Assembly (NCBI GenBank): GCA_947502885.1
Contig: CANNBP010000023.1
Coordinates: 1 to 64,000 of the forward strand
DNA length: 64,000 nucleotides
Direction: 5' to 3'
Origin: an uncultured Aquimarina sp.
GTDB taxonomy: Bacteria > Bacteroidota > Bacteroidia > Flavobacteriales > Flavobacteriaceae
Part shown: piece after piece, positions 1 through 8,670 of the stretch
Layout: each line of letters begins with the position of its first letter
Position numbering within the stretch: the stretch's first letter is position 1
The notes under the pieces: generated by a model
Told to the model about the DNA's origin: nothing
Database searches by the model: none
Seen by the model: the letters and a program-made list of their open reading frames with translations, nothing else
Position numbers and translations under genes: made by a program

Positions 1-1181
1 GCACTAAACTGCGTGAGGTCTCCAAAACAGAGATCCTCTACATCAAAATTAACATGAAAAAAAGATTGAATAAAAGGGGGTAAACCCGAAACAGCTCTTC
101 TTCCGTTTAAAGAAACTACATCTTTTTGATAGTCACAAGCCATACCCAATTCGTTAGGTTTATTAATAGCATCCAAAGTAGTTCTAAGTAATCTTGGGGT
201 ATATATTTTACCATCGGGAGCCAATTGTAATGCTCCTATAGGTAGAGGTTCTTCACCTCCACTAATTTCTATACGAGAAGCTAAAACATCATTTGCAGAT
301 CCTGCTTTAAGGTTATATTGAAATATACCTTTTTCTCCTCCAGTAACTTCTCCAGTGACATAAAGCAATCTACTATTTGGAGAGAATTCTAAACCATAAA
401 GAACATTAGTTGTTGAATCATCCAAAAGTGTAATAGGGTTAGAAATAACTCCTGTTACATTATCAAAGTTAAATACTTGGGCATCTACTTTTCTTCTTGC
501 TACTGCCAATTTTTTACCATCTGGGGAGATTTTGATAGCTCCAATAGCGTGTTCTGTATCTGGTCTAAAACTAGCCCCCACATGAGTACCTACAGCACTA
601 ATCACTGGGGTGGTATTAACTCCGGTATTGGTTACTTTAAAAGCCATAAACTCATCGCTATCCCATTTATGGCTTACGACCCAAACTTCATTTCTGTTTT
701 TACCATGGATTGCCGTTATTTTTTCTGTAGTCGGAGTATGTAATAGGATATTTTTGGTAGTTGTAATCCCTCCTAAGCCTCCATCTAAAGTCATATCAAT
801 TTCAGAATAACGTAAACCATTTGGATAACGTTGATAATCCACCGTAAAAATATAGTAGATATTGGGATCATTAGGTTTAGGCACAATCAAAGCAGAATGG
901 GTACTCGACGAGTCACCCAAAAGCCCTGTACCATTAAGCATAATAGTATGATTTTTGTTATATACCGTAATCCCATCAGAATAAAACAAAAGCTGACCAT
1001 TAGCATCCGAAATAGTAGAGCATCCCTCATCTGTATTTAATTGTCCATCGGTTAAGGCAACAGGGCTACCACTATTAAAGTCGAGCCCTGCATTTTCGCC
1101 AAAATACCAGATATTGGCTTCTTTTTGAGAAAAGAGTACGGTGCTAACTAACAAAAATAGTATGATACTATATATTTTCAT
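1..1181 (-). CDS. T9SS cargo protein, N-terminal part (C-terminus outside window)
   Basis: The frame is open from an ATG at 1179-1181 to the window edge on the minus strand, about 393 codons without a stop. It begins with a signal peptide (MKIYSIILFLLVSTVLFSQ) followed by the motif NIWYFGENAGLDF. It continues with text typical of the large Bacteroidota surface proteins that end in a gliding-motility / type B T9SS sorting domain, such as DEGCSTISDANGQLLFYSDG and a WD/TolB-like segment with ISPDGKKLAVA and LAPDGKIY. The visible part is therefore the beta-propeller-like N-terminal module of an exported adhesin-like protein. The sorting domain itself would lie left of position 1 and is not seen. 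Short plus-strand ORFs in this interval are shadows. Family assignment is fairly sure; function is unknown. Confidence 0.8.
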   Translation of the reverse strand, partial: MKIYSIILFLLVSTVLFSQKEANIWYFGENAGLDFNSGSPVALTDGQLNTDEGCSTISDANGQLLFYSDGITVYNKNHTIMLNGTGLLGDSSSTHSALIVPKPNDPNIYYIFTVDYQRYPNGLRYSEIDMTLDGGLGGITTTKNILLHTPTTEKITAIHGKNRNEVWVVSHKWDSDEFMAFKVTNTGVNTTPVISAVGTHVGASFRPDTEHAIGAIKISPDGKKLAVARRKVDAQVFNFDNVTGVISNPITLLDDSTTNVLYGLEFSPNSRLLYVTGEVTGGEKGIFQYNLKAGSANDVLASRIEISGGEEPLPIGALQLAPDGKIYTPRLLRTTLDAINKPNELGMACDYQKDVVSLNGRRAVSGLPPFIQSFFHVNFDVEDLCFGDLTQFS

Positions 1182-1522
1182 ACTGTTGTTTGGTTAATGG
1201 TGTTATAAACCGAAATGGTTATGTTTGACATATCTATCAAAAGAATGGTTCTACATTTTTTTTCATAACAACACTAGGTTGTGTTTTTTGTGGCAGCAAA
1301 CCTACAATATATATCTTGATCCTACAATCATACATACAGGGGAAAAGTACCCTTTTTGTTGAAAGACAATATCATATAGATCAACTGCACAATGTTATAA
1401 ATACGTTATGTTAATTGTTTATTTATAACGCAAGAGTACAACAAAGGAGTTTCATTTTACGGGATTGGTGATTTTTTTTCATTTTTTTTTGTGGCAAATG
1501 TATCGCCCTAGGATTTGATTTC

Positions 1523-1540
1523 CATACAGATATCTGTATG
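1523..1540. promoter_or_regulatory. 18-bp perfect palindrome
   Basis: CATACAGATATCTGTATG is a perfect inverted repeat in the gene-free stretch 1182-2175. It lies about 340 bp upstream of the minus-strand T9SS cargo gene. It has no T tract, so an operator is more likely than a terminator, but no partner is known. The rest of 1182-1580 is AT-rich with nothing else recognisable. Confidence 0.3.
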
Positions 1541-1582
1541 AAGAAGCATTTTTTTTGAAAAAGATGCAATTAAGATAAGACT

Positions 1583-1773
1583 GACGTAGTTTTCTTGTAT
1601 CAAAATTATAAATCACATACCAATGTCTCATCGATTATATCAATAGCGATAGCGGTTGGTAAACGTACTTAGGCAGAGCCTGTCCTGAGTTTATCGAAGG
1701 GCTCAGTAGAACTATCGAGATGTTTTTGAAACCAAACAAAACCTATTCTCGATAGCTCTGCTGAGCCTTTCGA
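1583..1773. repeat. Dispersed repeat, left copy, with 66-bp imperfect palindrome
   Basis: This stretch and 3032-3207 are copies of one element. Both start with GACGTAGTTTTCTTGTATC and share ATCAATAGCGATAGCGGTTG and AAACGTACTTAGGCA. Both end in a 66-bp imperfect palindrome (here 1701-1766) whose arms are CTCAGTAGAACTATCGAGA and the near-complement of CTCAGCAGAGCTATCGAGA. The left copy has an extra 26 bp (around 1675-1700) and the right copy has a short insertion near 3082-3096. The two copies bracket the gene at 2176-2829. This looks like a non-autonomous repeat or a duplication boundary. Confidence 0.6.
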
Positions 1774-1895
1774 AATGAACTTCTTTCTTCGATCAAAGCA
1801 CTCGAATTTCCGGTTTTTGTATTTAGAAGTTACCCTATTTACTTAGGCTTTAATATAAAGATGATGATTTGTGTGGTATAATGCATAAGTAGCCT

Positions 1896-2085
1896 TGAAA
1901 AACGCTTGAGTAGGCTAAAAATACGGATGCGTAAAGGAAAAAAATGCTTGTGCAAAGCAAAAATACGGATGTGTAAAGCAAAAAAATGCTTGAGTAAGGT
2001 AAAAATATGAATGCGTAAAGCAAAAAAGTGCTTGGGTAAAGTAAAAACATAGGTATGTAAACCTAAAGTATGGATAGAGAAAGCA
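1896..2085. repeat. 42-bp degenerate tandem repeat (about 4.5 units)
   Basis: Units of about 42 bp follow one another, alternating two related half-units of the form AAAAATACGGATGCGTAAAG and AAAAAAATGCTTGAGTAAGG. They generate long low-complexity shadow ORFs on the minus strand (Phe/Tyr/Leu-rich repeats), which I do not regard as genes. The array ends about 90 bp before the ATG at 2176. Such minisatellites are common in Flavobacteriaceae intergenic DNA. Confidence 0.7.
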
Positions 2086-2175
2086 AGGAATGTCTATTTT
2101 TTTAATTAACGGGGTAACAAAAACCAAGAATCCGACATTAATAGATATTAATATTAATTCTTAAAACTAAATTAT

Positions 2176-2829
2176 ATGGCTAATATCAGCAGAAAAACAG
2201 AAGCAAATACCCTAGAACAAACACGAGTAGCGCTAGAAAATGCAAAAAATCAACCAATTATAGCAGAAGAGCTTGCAGAATTGGGTTATGGAGAAGAAAA
2301 GATCGCAGAGGGAGAACAAATTTTGGCAGATACCCGAACATTATTTGATTTTAAAATACAAGAAGATCAGGAGACTACTGATGCATCTGTTATTTTTAAA
2401 AAAGAAAAAGAATTCTTGGATGATTTATATAAAAAACAACGTAAAAAAGCCAAAGCGCTATTTAGAGAAGAAGCCGAGGTTTTAAAAAGGTTAGGTGTAG
2501 AGGGCCAAACCCCTAGAGCATTTACAAATTGGTTAGAAACTGTACGTAAGTTTTATACGAACGCTACCGATGAGATATTGGGTCGTTTAGCACCGATTAA
2601 AGTTACTCAACAAGATATTACTACTGGTCTTGAACAAATAAAGGTCGTTGAAACGGCAAGAGCAGAATATTTGAGAGAGGTAGGAGAGTCGCAAGACGCG
2701 ACTAAGCAAAAGGATGCAGCATTCGCCAAAATCGATAAGTGGATGCAACAGTTTTATGCCGTTGCAGATATTGCTTTAGAAGATCATCCACAGCTTATGG
2801 AGGCACTAAGTAGAAAAAGAAAGAGTTAA
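2176..2829 (+). CDS. Uncharacterised helical protein (217 aa)
   Basis: Soluble protein without signal peptide or membrane segment. It is rich in Glu, Lys, Ala and Gln and is predicted almost all helical, with heptad-like stretches around residues 60-95 (FKKEKEFLDDLYKKQRKKAK). A basic tail (LSRKRKS) ends it. Start chosen at MANISRK, the first ATG after an AT-rich leader. I do not recognise a characterised family. Similar helical proteins of this length occur as orphans in Flavobacteriia, but no role is known to me. It stands alone, bracketed by two copies of a dispersed repeat (1583-1773 and 3032-3207), with an extra partial repeat at about 2845-2880, so it may have moved or duplicated with them. 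Confidence 0.7.
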   Translation: MANISRKTEANTLEQTRVALENAKNQPIIAEELAELGYGEEKIAEGEQILADTRTLFDFKIQEDQETTDASVIFKKEKEFLDDLYKKQRKKAKALFREEAEVLKRLGVEGQTPRAFTNWLETVRKFYTNATDEILGRLAPIKVTQQDITTGLEQIKVVETARAEYLREVGESQDATKQKDAAFAKIDKWMQQFYAVADIALEDHPQLMEALSRKRKS

Positions 2830-3031
2830 CTACATACCATACCCTTCGACAGAGCCTGTCCTGAGTTTACCGAAGGGCTCGGGGTGACATACGTTTTCTA
2901 ATTGTGTTATGCCCGTCAGTTCGAGTGATTCGCCTTATGGTGAATTGTATGGAGAACGAGTTTAAAATTTAAAAGCATTATATAAAACTACTTGTCTTCG
3001 ATACGATCTGTTTGGGCAGATCACTCAGACA

Positions 3032-3207
3032 GACGTAGTTTTCTTGTATCAAAATTATAAATCACATAGCAATGTCTCATCTAAAGGAGTGATTTTATCA
3101 ATAGCGATAGCGGTTGTTAAACGTACTTAGGCATGCTCAGTAGAACTATCGAGATGTTTTTGAAACCAAACAAAACCTATTCTCGATAGCTCTGCTGAGC
3201 CTTTCGA
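3032..3207. repeat. Dispersed repeat, right copy
   Basis: Second copy of the element at 1583-1773, same orientation, ending in the 66-bp palindrome at 3135-3200. A further fragment (GAGCCTGTCCTGAGTTTACC) lies at about 2850-2880. Between 2830 and 3265 there is no gene; the stretch consists of these repeats. Confidence 0.6.
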
Positions 3208-3265
3208 CAGACTCAAGACAAGCACTGTCTAAGTATTAGAATTGACGGTTTTTTAGTTATCAACT

Positions 3266-4738
3266 TTACTTTTTCTCTAAAAGACCATCTCCAATTTTTT
3301 CGCAAAGAGTAAGTGTTTCTTTAACATCATCTAACGTTGTTCTAGGATTAATTAGACACATACGCAATACAATTTGGTTTTGTAATACTGTGGTAACTAA
3401 TAAAGCTTCTCTAGATTGTAACACACCTTTGGATATCTCTTGATTTAAAGTGTCGAGTTCTTTTTCTGATAAATTTGTTTGAATAGGATTATATCTAAAA
3501 TTGATTACTGCTAGTGTCGCCGCAGATACAACTTCCCACTTGGGACTTTTTCTAAGATGTGCCTCTACCTGATCGGCAAGATCGATATTATAACTCACGG
3601 CTTTTTTAAAGGCGTCTAAACCAAATGTTTTTAAAGACATATAAAACTTTAAAGCTCTAAACCGTCTGGTTAACTGAATACCATGATCATAGAAGTTAAT
3701 TTCAGAGGTATTTCCTTCGATATCTCTTAGATATTCAGGTTTTTCACTAAACGCAGCACTAAGCCATTTATGATTTCGTACAAGCAAACATCCCATCTCA
3801 TATGGTTGATATAACCACTTATGCGGATCAATAGTTAGAGAATCTGCTTTTTCGATTCCTTTTAATAATTTACTCCCTTTATCAGATAAAATAGCAGCTC
3901 CACCATAAGCACCATCGATATGATACCATAGTTTTTCTTCTTTACAGATCATTGCTATCTCATGCAATGGATCTACGGTACCTGTATTTGTTGTTCCTGC
4001 CGATGCAATGATACAAAAGGGTTGAAACCCTTGTAATCGATCTCTTGAAATTGCATTTTTAAGTTTGTTGATAGACATTTTAAACTCAAGATCGGTAGGA
4101 ATAATGCGTACTTGTTCTTTTTTAAACCCTAAAACTCGTATGGCTTTGATATTTGAAGAATGAGCTTGATCCGACATATAAATAATAGCCTTAGAAAAAT
4201 CATCTCCACAACGTTGTCTTCTTGCAGTTACTAATGCAGTTAGATTGGCCATTGACCCTCCACTTGTAAAGATACCTCCACCTTTTTTGGCGGGAAACTT
4301 AAAAAGTTTAAGTAACCAGTTCATCGTTACTATTTCTAATTCTGCAGCAGCTGGAGAAGCGGCCCAGCCTCCAGAAAAAATGTTGAATCCTGTAGCCAAG
4401 GTGTCGGCCATAACACTTACATAATTACTAGGTCCTGGAACAAAAGAATAGGATTTTGGATGAGTAAAAATATTACTGTTTGGTAATACATTATCAACGA
4501 CAAAGCCTAATACATCTTGAAAATCAGATGGATTTTTGGGAACCTCCTGATCAAGTAACGCATCCATTTCTTTTCTAGTGGCATGTGTTACGGGTTTTTT
4601 TTCATGTTCATTTTCAAAATGCTCGACGATAGTATCAATAATTTGATACCCGTACTTTTTCATTTCTTCTTTGTTCAATTGTAGTCGATGTGACTGCTGC
4701 ATAATCAGGTGTTTTTTTGAAGATTGTATCCGATGCAA
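3266..4738 (-). CDS. PLP-dependent group II amino-acid decarboxylase
   Basis: Fold-type I pyridoxal-phosphate enzyme of the aromatic-amino-acid / glutamate / diaminobutyrate decarboxylase group. It shows the substrate-side signature GPSNYVSVMADTLATGFN near residue 100, GGGIFTSGGSMANLTAL near 155 and HIDGAYGGAAILSD near 270. The lysine that binds PLP is in LTIDPHKWLYQPYEMG near 310. About 490 residues is the usual size. A second in-frame ATG (codon 13, MQQSHRL, at 4702) may be the real start, since the first 12 residues are not family-like. It is the last gene of the minus-strand cluster that starts at 12095, 81 bp after the small membrane protein. Whether it belongs to the polyketide pathway (for example by supplying an amine) is open; the substrate cannot be read from the sequence. 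Confidence 0.85.
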   Translation of the reverse strand: MHRIQSSKKHLIMQQSHRLQLNKEEMKKYGYQIIDTIVEHFENEHEKKPVTHATRKEMDALLDQEVPKNPSDFQDVLGFVVDNVLPNSNIFTHPKSYSFVPGPSNYVSVMADTLATGFNIFSGGWAASPAAAELEIVTMNWLLKLFKFPAKKGGGIFTSGGSMANLTALVTARRQRCGDDFSKAIIYMSDQAHSSNIKAIRVLGFKKEQVRIIPTDLEFKMSINKLKNAISRDRLQGFQPFCIIASAGTTNTGTVDPLHEIAMICKEEKLWYHIDGAYGGAAILSDKGSKLLKGIEKADSLTIDPHKWLYQPYEMGCLLVRNHKWLSAAFSEKPEYLRDIEGNTSEINFYDHGIQLTRRFRALKFYMSLKTFGLDAFKKAVSYNIDLADQVEAHLRKSPKWEVVSAATLAVINFRYNPIQTNLSEKELDTLNQEISKGVLQSREALLVTTVLQNQIVLRMCLINPRTTLDDVKETLTLCEKIGDGLLEKK

Positions 4739-4819
4739 AATTAAGCAGAAGTCTAAAGGTACCCATATGATTTTGTTTATTTTATATGAACCTTGTTAAG
4801 TTAATTGATAATGAGTGTT

Positions 4820-5281
4820 TTAGTTTGTTTTTTTGAAGGTTAGCGCATAAATTTTTGAAACTAAAGCATTACCTAACGGAAAATACAAAGCAAAGAATAA
4901 TGCCATTCCGAGACTAAAATTACGGATATTAAAAAACTGATCCATTAAATTATCTGGATAAGCATATGAGGTTTGTAAAGCATACCCACCAAACTCTAAT
5001 AAAGACATTGCGACCAGCCCATACGCATATTGCATATGAAAGGGTAGCCCTCTAAGTAATAAAGAAATAGGAATCATGTATAAAATATAGCATGTAATGA
5101 CTTGCCACCAGAAGGTGAATTTTGCAATTTCTACAGTAGCCCCAAATTTATTCATTACCATTCCCCAAATAAAATAAATGATACAATAGATGAGTATAAG
5201 TTTGCGATCAACCGCAAATTTTGTTTTTGCATAGGTTATAAATTCCTTCATATTGTTTTTAGTTAAGATACGGTCTGTCAT
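4820..5281 (-). CDS. Small integral membrane protein of the polyketide cluster (153 aa)
   Basis: Four hydrophobic segments fit transmembrane helices: around residues 27-45 (LILIYCIIYFIWGMVMN), 58-78, 82-102 and 118-140. No family is recognised. Its ATG overlaps the stop of the phosphopantetheinyl transferase gene by 4 bp, so the two are translationally coupled. It probably acts in or next to the membrane step of the lipid product made by the neighbouring enzymes, but that is inference. Confidence 0.65.
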   Translation of the reverse strand: MTDRILTKNNMKEFITYAKTKFAVDRKLILIYCIIYFIWGMVMNKFGATVEIAKFTFWWQVITCYILYMIPISLLLRGLPFHMQYAYGLVAMSLLEFGGYALQTSYAYPDNLMDQFFNIRNFSLGMALFFALYFPLGNALVSKIYALTFKKTN

Positions 5282-5889
5282 ACTAAGCCCGTCGAAGTAC
5301 GTATTAAATTGTTATCATCAATAGCAATAGCTCCATAGTTTCCGTGATGGGTTAATGAAAAGGGGAAACAAATTCTTTTATTCCCATGATAGAGTAACGG
5401 AATTCCCGCTTGTGTTTTCTTAATTTTTAAATTAAGAATGGGGATATTACATCTTTTATGCACCATCTTTTTAAGTTGCCGATAAGTTGTTGTTCGTTGA
5501 TTTGAAGCTGAAGTGTCCTCTATTTTAAAACAAAAACTTTCTACTTTTGCTTGATGTTGTAAAGAAGCTGTTGCATAGACATAGTTATCTGTAATTTTTG
5601 ATTGTATGGTATATTTTTGTGTATCCAAAGTAACTATTCCTTGTGTTTGGTTTTCTAATGTACACTCGAATTTATTCGGAGCAAAAAAACGTTTACCATG
5701 CTGTTGTACATAAATCTTATAAGCACTTTCTTTCATACTCCATAATTGCCAAACAAGTTGATGTGGATTATTGTTATTTAGGATTAAATCTTGTTCTGTT
5801 TCGGTAAAGATCTTATTTAAAAAACCTTTTCGAAGCCAATTACTTTGTTTTTGGGCAACAGATAAATCTACAATATCATTACCAATCAT
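5278..5889 (-). CDS. 4'-phosphopantetheinyl transferase (Sfp/AcpS type)
   Basis: Transfers the phosphopantetheine arm of CoA to the serine of an acyl carrier protein. Hallmarks are MIGNDIVDLS at the N-terminus (Mg-binding Asp) and LWSMKESAYKIY near residue 50 (the WxxKEAxxK signature), followed by a C-terminal LTHHGNYGAIAI strand. At 203 residues it is close to Sfp-type enzymes. It overlaps both neighbours by 4 bp (ACP upstream, membrane protein downstream). Its position directly after the ACP gene says it primes the cluster's own carrier protein. Confidence 0.88.
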   Translation of the reverse strand: MIGNDIVDLSVAQKQSNWLRKGFLNKIFTETEQDLILNNNNPHQLVWQLWSMKESAYKIYVQQHGKRFFAPNKFECTLENQTQGIVTLDTQKYTIQSKITDNYVYATASLQHQAKVESFCFKIEDTSASNQRTTTYRQLKKMVHKRCNIPILNLKIKKTQAGIPLLYHGNKRICFPFSLTHHGNYGAIAIDDNNLIRTSTGLV

Positions 5890-6140
5890 TTTTCGTTTAA
5901 TTTAGTTGTAATAATATCTATTGCCGCCTTTACGGATAGCATTTTCTCCATAGCATCATTGTCTATTTCAATATCAAACTCATCTTCAACATCTAAAACG
6001 ACATCTACTAAATTGGCTGAGTTAATTTTTAAATCATTAATAAAATCTGTGTTTTCGGTAAGGTTTATAAATGCTTCTTCATCTTGAATATATGGTTTTA
6101 CAATGTTTTTAAGTGTTACTAGCAATTCGTCTTTAGTCAT
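5886..6140 (-). CDS. Acyl carrier protein, cluster-specific
   Basis: An 84-residue, acidic, four-helix ACP. The phosphopantetheine attachment serine is Ser41 in DLKINSANLVDVV, where housekeeping ACPs have DSLD; here the residue before Ser is Asn, a deviation seen in specialised ACPs. The following acidic helix (LDVEDEFDIEID) is the docking surface for partner enzymes. It sits between the KS gene and the PPTase gene, overlapping the latter. It probably carries the fatty-acyl chain that primes the type III polyketide synthase at 8664. Confidence 0.88.
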   Translation of the reverse strand: MTKDELLVTLKNIVKPYIQDEEAFINLTENTDFINDLKINSANLVDVVLDVEDEFDIEIDNDAMEKMLSVKAAIDIITTKLNEK

Positions 6141-6173
6141 ATAATGTCTTTTTTTAGGGGTATAAAGTTTGAT

Positions 6174-7439
6174 TTAATATCGTTTAAAAATCACGCAAGC
6201 ATTTACGTCACCAAATCCAAAGCTCGCTTTTGCTACAATGTTTAATTTTTTGGAAATTAACTTATTCGAAAATTTATGCGGATCGATCATTCTCATAATT
6301 TCGGGGTGTATATCTTCACAATTGATTGTTGGAAAGATAAATTCTTCTTTTAATTGAAGTATTGCCGAAATACTTTCTATTGACCCCGCAGCCGCCAGAC
6401 AATGTCCCACCATTGATTTTAGAGATTGAATATACGGAAAATCAACACCTTCTAATTCTAGGGCATTAACCCAACTTTGTATCTCTTGTGCATCTTTTGA
6501 TGTCGCAGTCAGATGGCCATTAATAAGATCGATTTCTTTTGAAGAAATTTTTGCATCGTCAACGGCTTCTTTTATACATCTTTCTACTGCTTGGGAGTTT
6601 GGTGCAGTCATAGTTCCGCCATTTCTTTGCCCACCAGAGTTGATCGCTCCTCCCAATACCTCGGCATATATAGTTGCACCTCTTTCTAGCGCGCTTTCTA
6701 GAGATTCTAACACTAGAGCTCCAGCACCACTACCTGGTACAAAACCAGAAGCTGTTTGACTCATAGGGCGAGACCCTTTTGTAGGTTTTTCATTATGTTT
6801 ATAGGTCATTACACGCATAGCATCAAAACCACCCCAGAGATAGGGACCGTGATCACTACAACTACCCACCAACATTCGTTTTGCTTTACCAGATGTAATG
6901 CGATCATATCCTAGTAGAATAGCTTCTGTACCTGTACTGCAAGCTGATGAATTTGTCGTTACTTGATTGCCTAAACCAAGTATACCACCAAGGTATGCAC
7001 TTATACCACTGGCCATGGTTTGGGCGACCACAGTACTGCCTAAACGTTTTACTTTATTATCATCTAATTTATAGATAGCTTCTCTAAACTTTTCTACACC
7101 AGACGTTCCTGTGCCAAATATAGTTCCACTATCAAAATCAACAGTATCATTCGAGATCATTAAACCAGCATCTTTCCAGGCATCGATTCCCGCAATACAA
7201 CCGTACATAATACCAGAACTATTAAAGTTTCTTAGTTGTAAAGAGGTTAGGTAATTAGAAGGTAAAGTTTCTGGTATTTGAGGAGTCCCACCAATACAGC
7301 AAGAAAATCCTAACTCTTTTAAATCCGTATAAAATTGAATTCCTGAAACCCCATTCTTAATGGCATTGGTAAATGCAGAAATACCTACTCCGTTTGGAGC
7401 AACAACGCCTAGTCCTGTGATAACAACTCTTTTTTTCAT
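6174..7439 (-). CDS. Beta-ketoacyl-ACP synthase (KAS II / FabF-like)
   Basis: Condensing enzyme of type II fatty-acid or polyketide synthesis. The catalytic Cys is Cys167 in NSSACSTGTEA. The two active-site histidines are in LINGHLTATSKDAQE and SMVGHCLAAAGSIES. The triad Cys-His-His is therefore complete, although the first His motif reads NGHLT instead of the usual NAHGT. At 421 residues it matches FabF. Its start codon overlaps the dehydratase stop by 4 bp. A chromosomal housekeeping fabF would normally sit beside acpP and rnc; here the context (private ACP, PPTase, dehydratase, reductase, type III PKS) marks it as pathway-specific. Confidence 0.9.
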   Translation of the reverse strand: MKKRVVITGLGVVAPNGVGISAFTNAIKNGVSGIQFYTDLKELGFSCCIGGTPQIPETLPSNYLTSLQLRNFNSSGIMYGCIAGIDAWKDAGLMISNDTVDFDSGTIFGTGTSGVEKFREAIYKLDDNKVKRLGSTVVAQTMASGISAYLGGILGLGNQVTTNSSACSTGTEAILLGYDRITSGKAKRMLVGSCSDHGPYLWGGFDAMRVMTYKHNEKPTKGSRPMSQTASGFVPGSGAGALVLESLESALERGATIYAEVLGGAINSGGQRNGGTMTAPNSQAVERCIKEAVDDAKISSKEIDLINGHLTATSKDAQEIQSWVNALELEGVDFPYIQSLKSMVGHCLAAAGSIESISAILQLKEEFIFPTINCEDIHPEIMRMIDPHKFSNKLISKKLNIVAKASFGFGDVNACVIFKRY

Positions 7440-7873
7440 AGTTTAATCATACCCGAAATATATCCTCTACAGACCAACTCTTCTTTTTGGTTAAACAATT
7501 TTACTTTACATTTTAGCTTATTAAATCTAAAATATTCTTTCTCTGAAACTACGGTCACTTTTTCCTCTGGATATACCGGAAGAAAGAAATCAATGGTATG
7601 TGATGTTAGTGCTATTTTTGGTTTAACCTCGCTGGATAATGAATCCTTGAGTAGATATATACCTAGGCAAACCAAACCAATTTGAGCCATAATTTCGGTT
7701 AAAATAACCCCAGGTGTAATAGGATTGTCTTTAAAATGACCTTTATAAAAATACTCGTCTTTTTTTAAGGTATACGCTCCTTCAACTTTGTTTTCAGAAA
7801 TGTCATGAATTTCATCCACAAACAAAAATGGCGGTTGATAGGGGAGTAAATTTATAATCTGTTCTCTACTCAT
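7436..7873 (-). CDS. FabZ-like 3-hydroxyacyl-ACP dehydratase
   Basis: HotDog-fold dehydratase of 145 residues. LLPYQPPFLFVDEI is the FabZ substrate-channel motif, and FYKGHFKDNPITPGVILTEIMAQ carries the catalytic His46 and the acidic residue on the central helix. It removes water from 3-hydroxyacyl-ACP. It is coupled to the KS gene (4-bp overlap) and starts 2 bp after the SDR gene ends. Together with KS and SDR it can run fatty-acid elongation, though a separate ketoreductase would also be needed unless the SDR does both or the housekeeping FabG is borrowed. Confidence 0.88.
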   Translation of the reverse strand: MSREQIINLLPYQPPFLFVDEIHDISENKVEGAYTLKKDEYFYKGHFKDNPITPGVILTEIMAQIGLVCLGIYLLKDSLSSEVKPKIALTSHTIDFFLPVYPEEKVTVVSEKEYFRFNKLKCKVKLFNQKEELVCRGYISGMIKL

Positions 7874-7875
7874 AA

Positions 7876-8670
7876 TTAACTGATATGTTCACCACCATCT
7901 ACAGGGATAATAGCCCCATTAATCCAGGCAGCTTCATCTTTGCTTAAAAGGTAAACAACATTAGCGACATCTTCTGGTCTGGTTAATCTCTTATGTGGAT
8001 TTCTTTGTGTTGAATGTTCTATTAGTTTTTCACTTCCGGGAATAGCTCTTAACGATGCTGTATCTGTTACACCCGCTTGAATACAATTGGCTTTAATTCC
8101 AAAAGGAGCAAACTCTAATGCTATGTTACGCGTGATGGCTTCTAATGTTACTTTGGCTGCAGAAACTGCAGCATAATTTTGCCAAGCCTTAGAATTTCCT
8201 TCACTAGTAAAACTAATAATTCTAGTATCTGTTGCAAACAATTGTGCTTCAAATAGGGCAGTAGTCCAATCGTACAGGCTTATAGCCATAGCATTTATAG
8301 TCAATCCAAAATCGTCATTTTTTAGAGTGCTCCCTGTTTTAGAAACCATTGGTTTTAAGTTACCTTTGGCAATGCTATGTACCACAATTTTAATTTTGTC
8401 AATAGTACCCAAAACTTCTTTGATTTTGATAATAGCTTCGGTACGTTTTTCATGATTGGTAGCATCTATATTAAAGGAAAGTAAGGTTACATCGTTATTT
8501 TTAATGTTTTCAAATTCTTGAGAAATGGTTATATATTCTGATTTTCTGTTTCTATGAAGTATACAAATGTTATAACCATGTTTAGCCAATTTATGTGCGG
8601 TAGCAAGGCCTAATCCACTAGAACCTCCTAAAATAAGAGCCCAGTTATTTTTATTTAATTCTTTTACCAT
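7876..8670 (-). CDS. SDR-family acyl-ACP reductase (FabI/FabL-like)
   Basis: Short-chain dehydrogenase/reductase, 264 residues. The nucleotide-binding loop is LILGGSSGLGLATAHKLAKHG near residue 13. Around residue 95, VVHSIAKGNLKP resembles enoyl-ACP reductases of the FabI/FabL branch more than ketoreductases. The active-site region reads NYAAVSAAKVTLEAITRNIA (Tyr and Lys), and the C-terminus INGAIIPVDGGEH is typical. It overlaps the type III PKS gene by 7 bp. Enoyl reduction of the starter chain is the likely step; 3-ketoacyl reduction cannot be excluded. Confidence 0.82.
   Translation of the reverse strand: MVKELNKNNWALILGGSSGLGLATAHKLAKHGYNICILHRNRKSEYITISQEFENIKNNDVTLLSFNIDATNHEKRTEAIIKIKEVLGTIDKIKIVVHSIAKGNLKPMVSKTGSTLKNDDFGLTINAMAISLYDWTTALFEAQLFATDTRIISFTSEGNSKAWQNYAAVSAAKVTLEAITRNIALEFAPFGIKANCIQAGVTDTASLRAIPGSEKLIEHSTQRNPHKRLTRPEDVANVVYLLSKDEAAWINGAIIPVDGGEHIS

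Noticed and set aside
1850..2127. Two minus-strand repeat ORFs rich in Phe, Tyr and Leu
   Set aside because: They are translations of the 42-bp minisatellite at 1896-2085 with no start context or family likeness.
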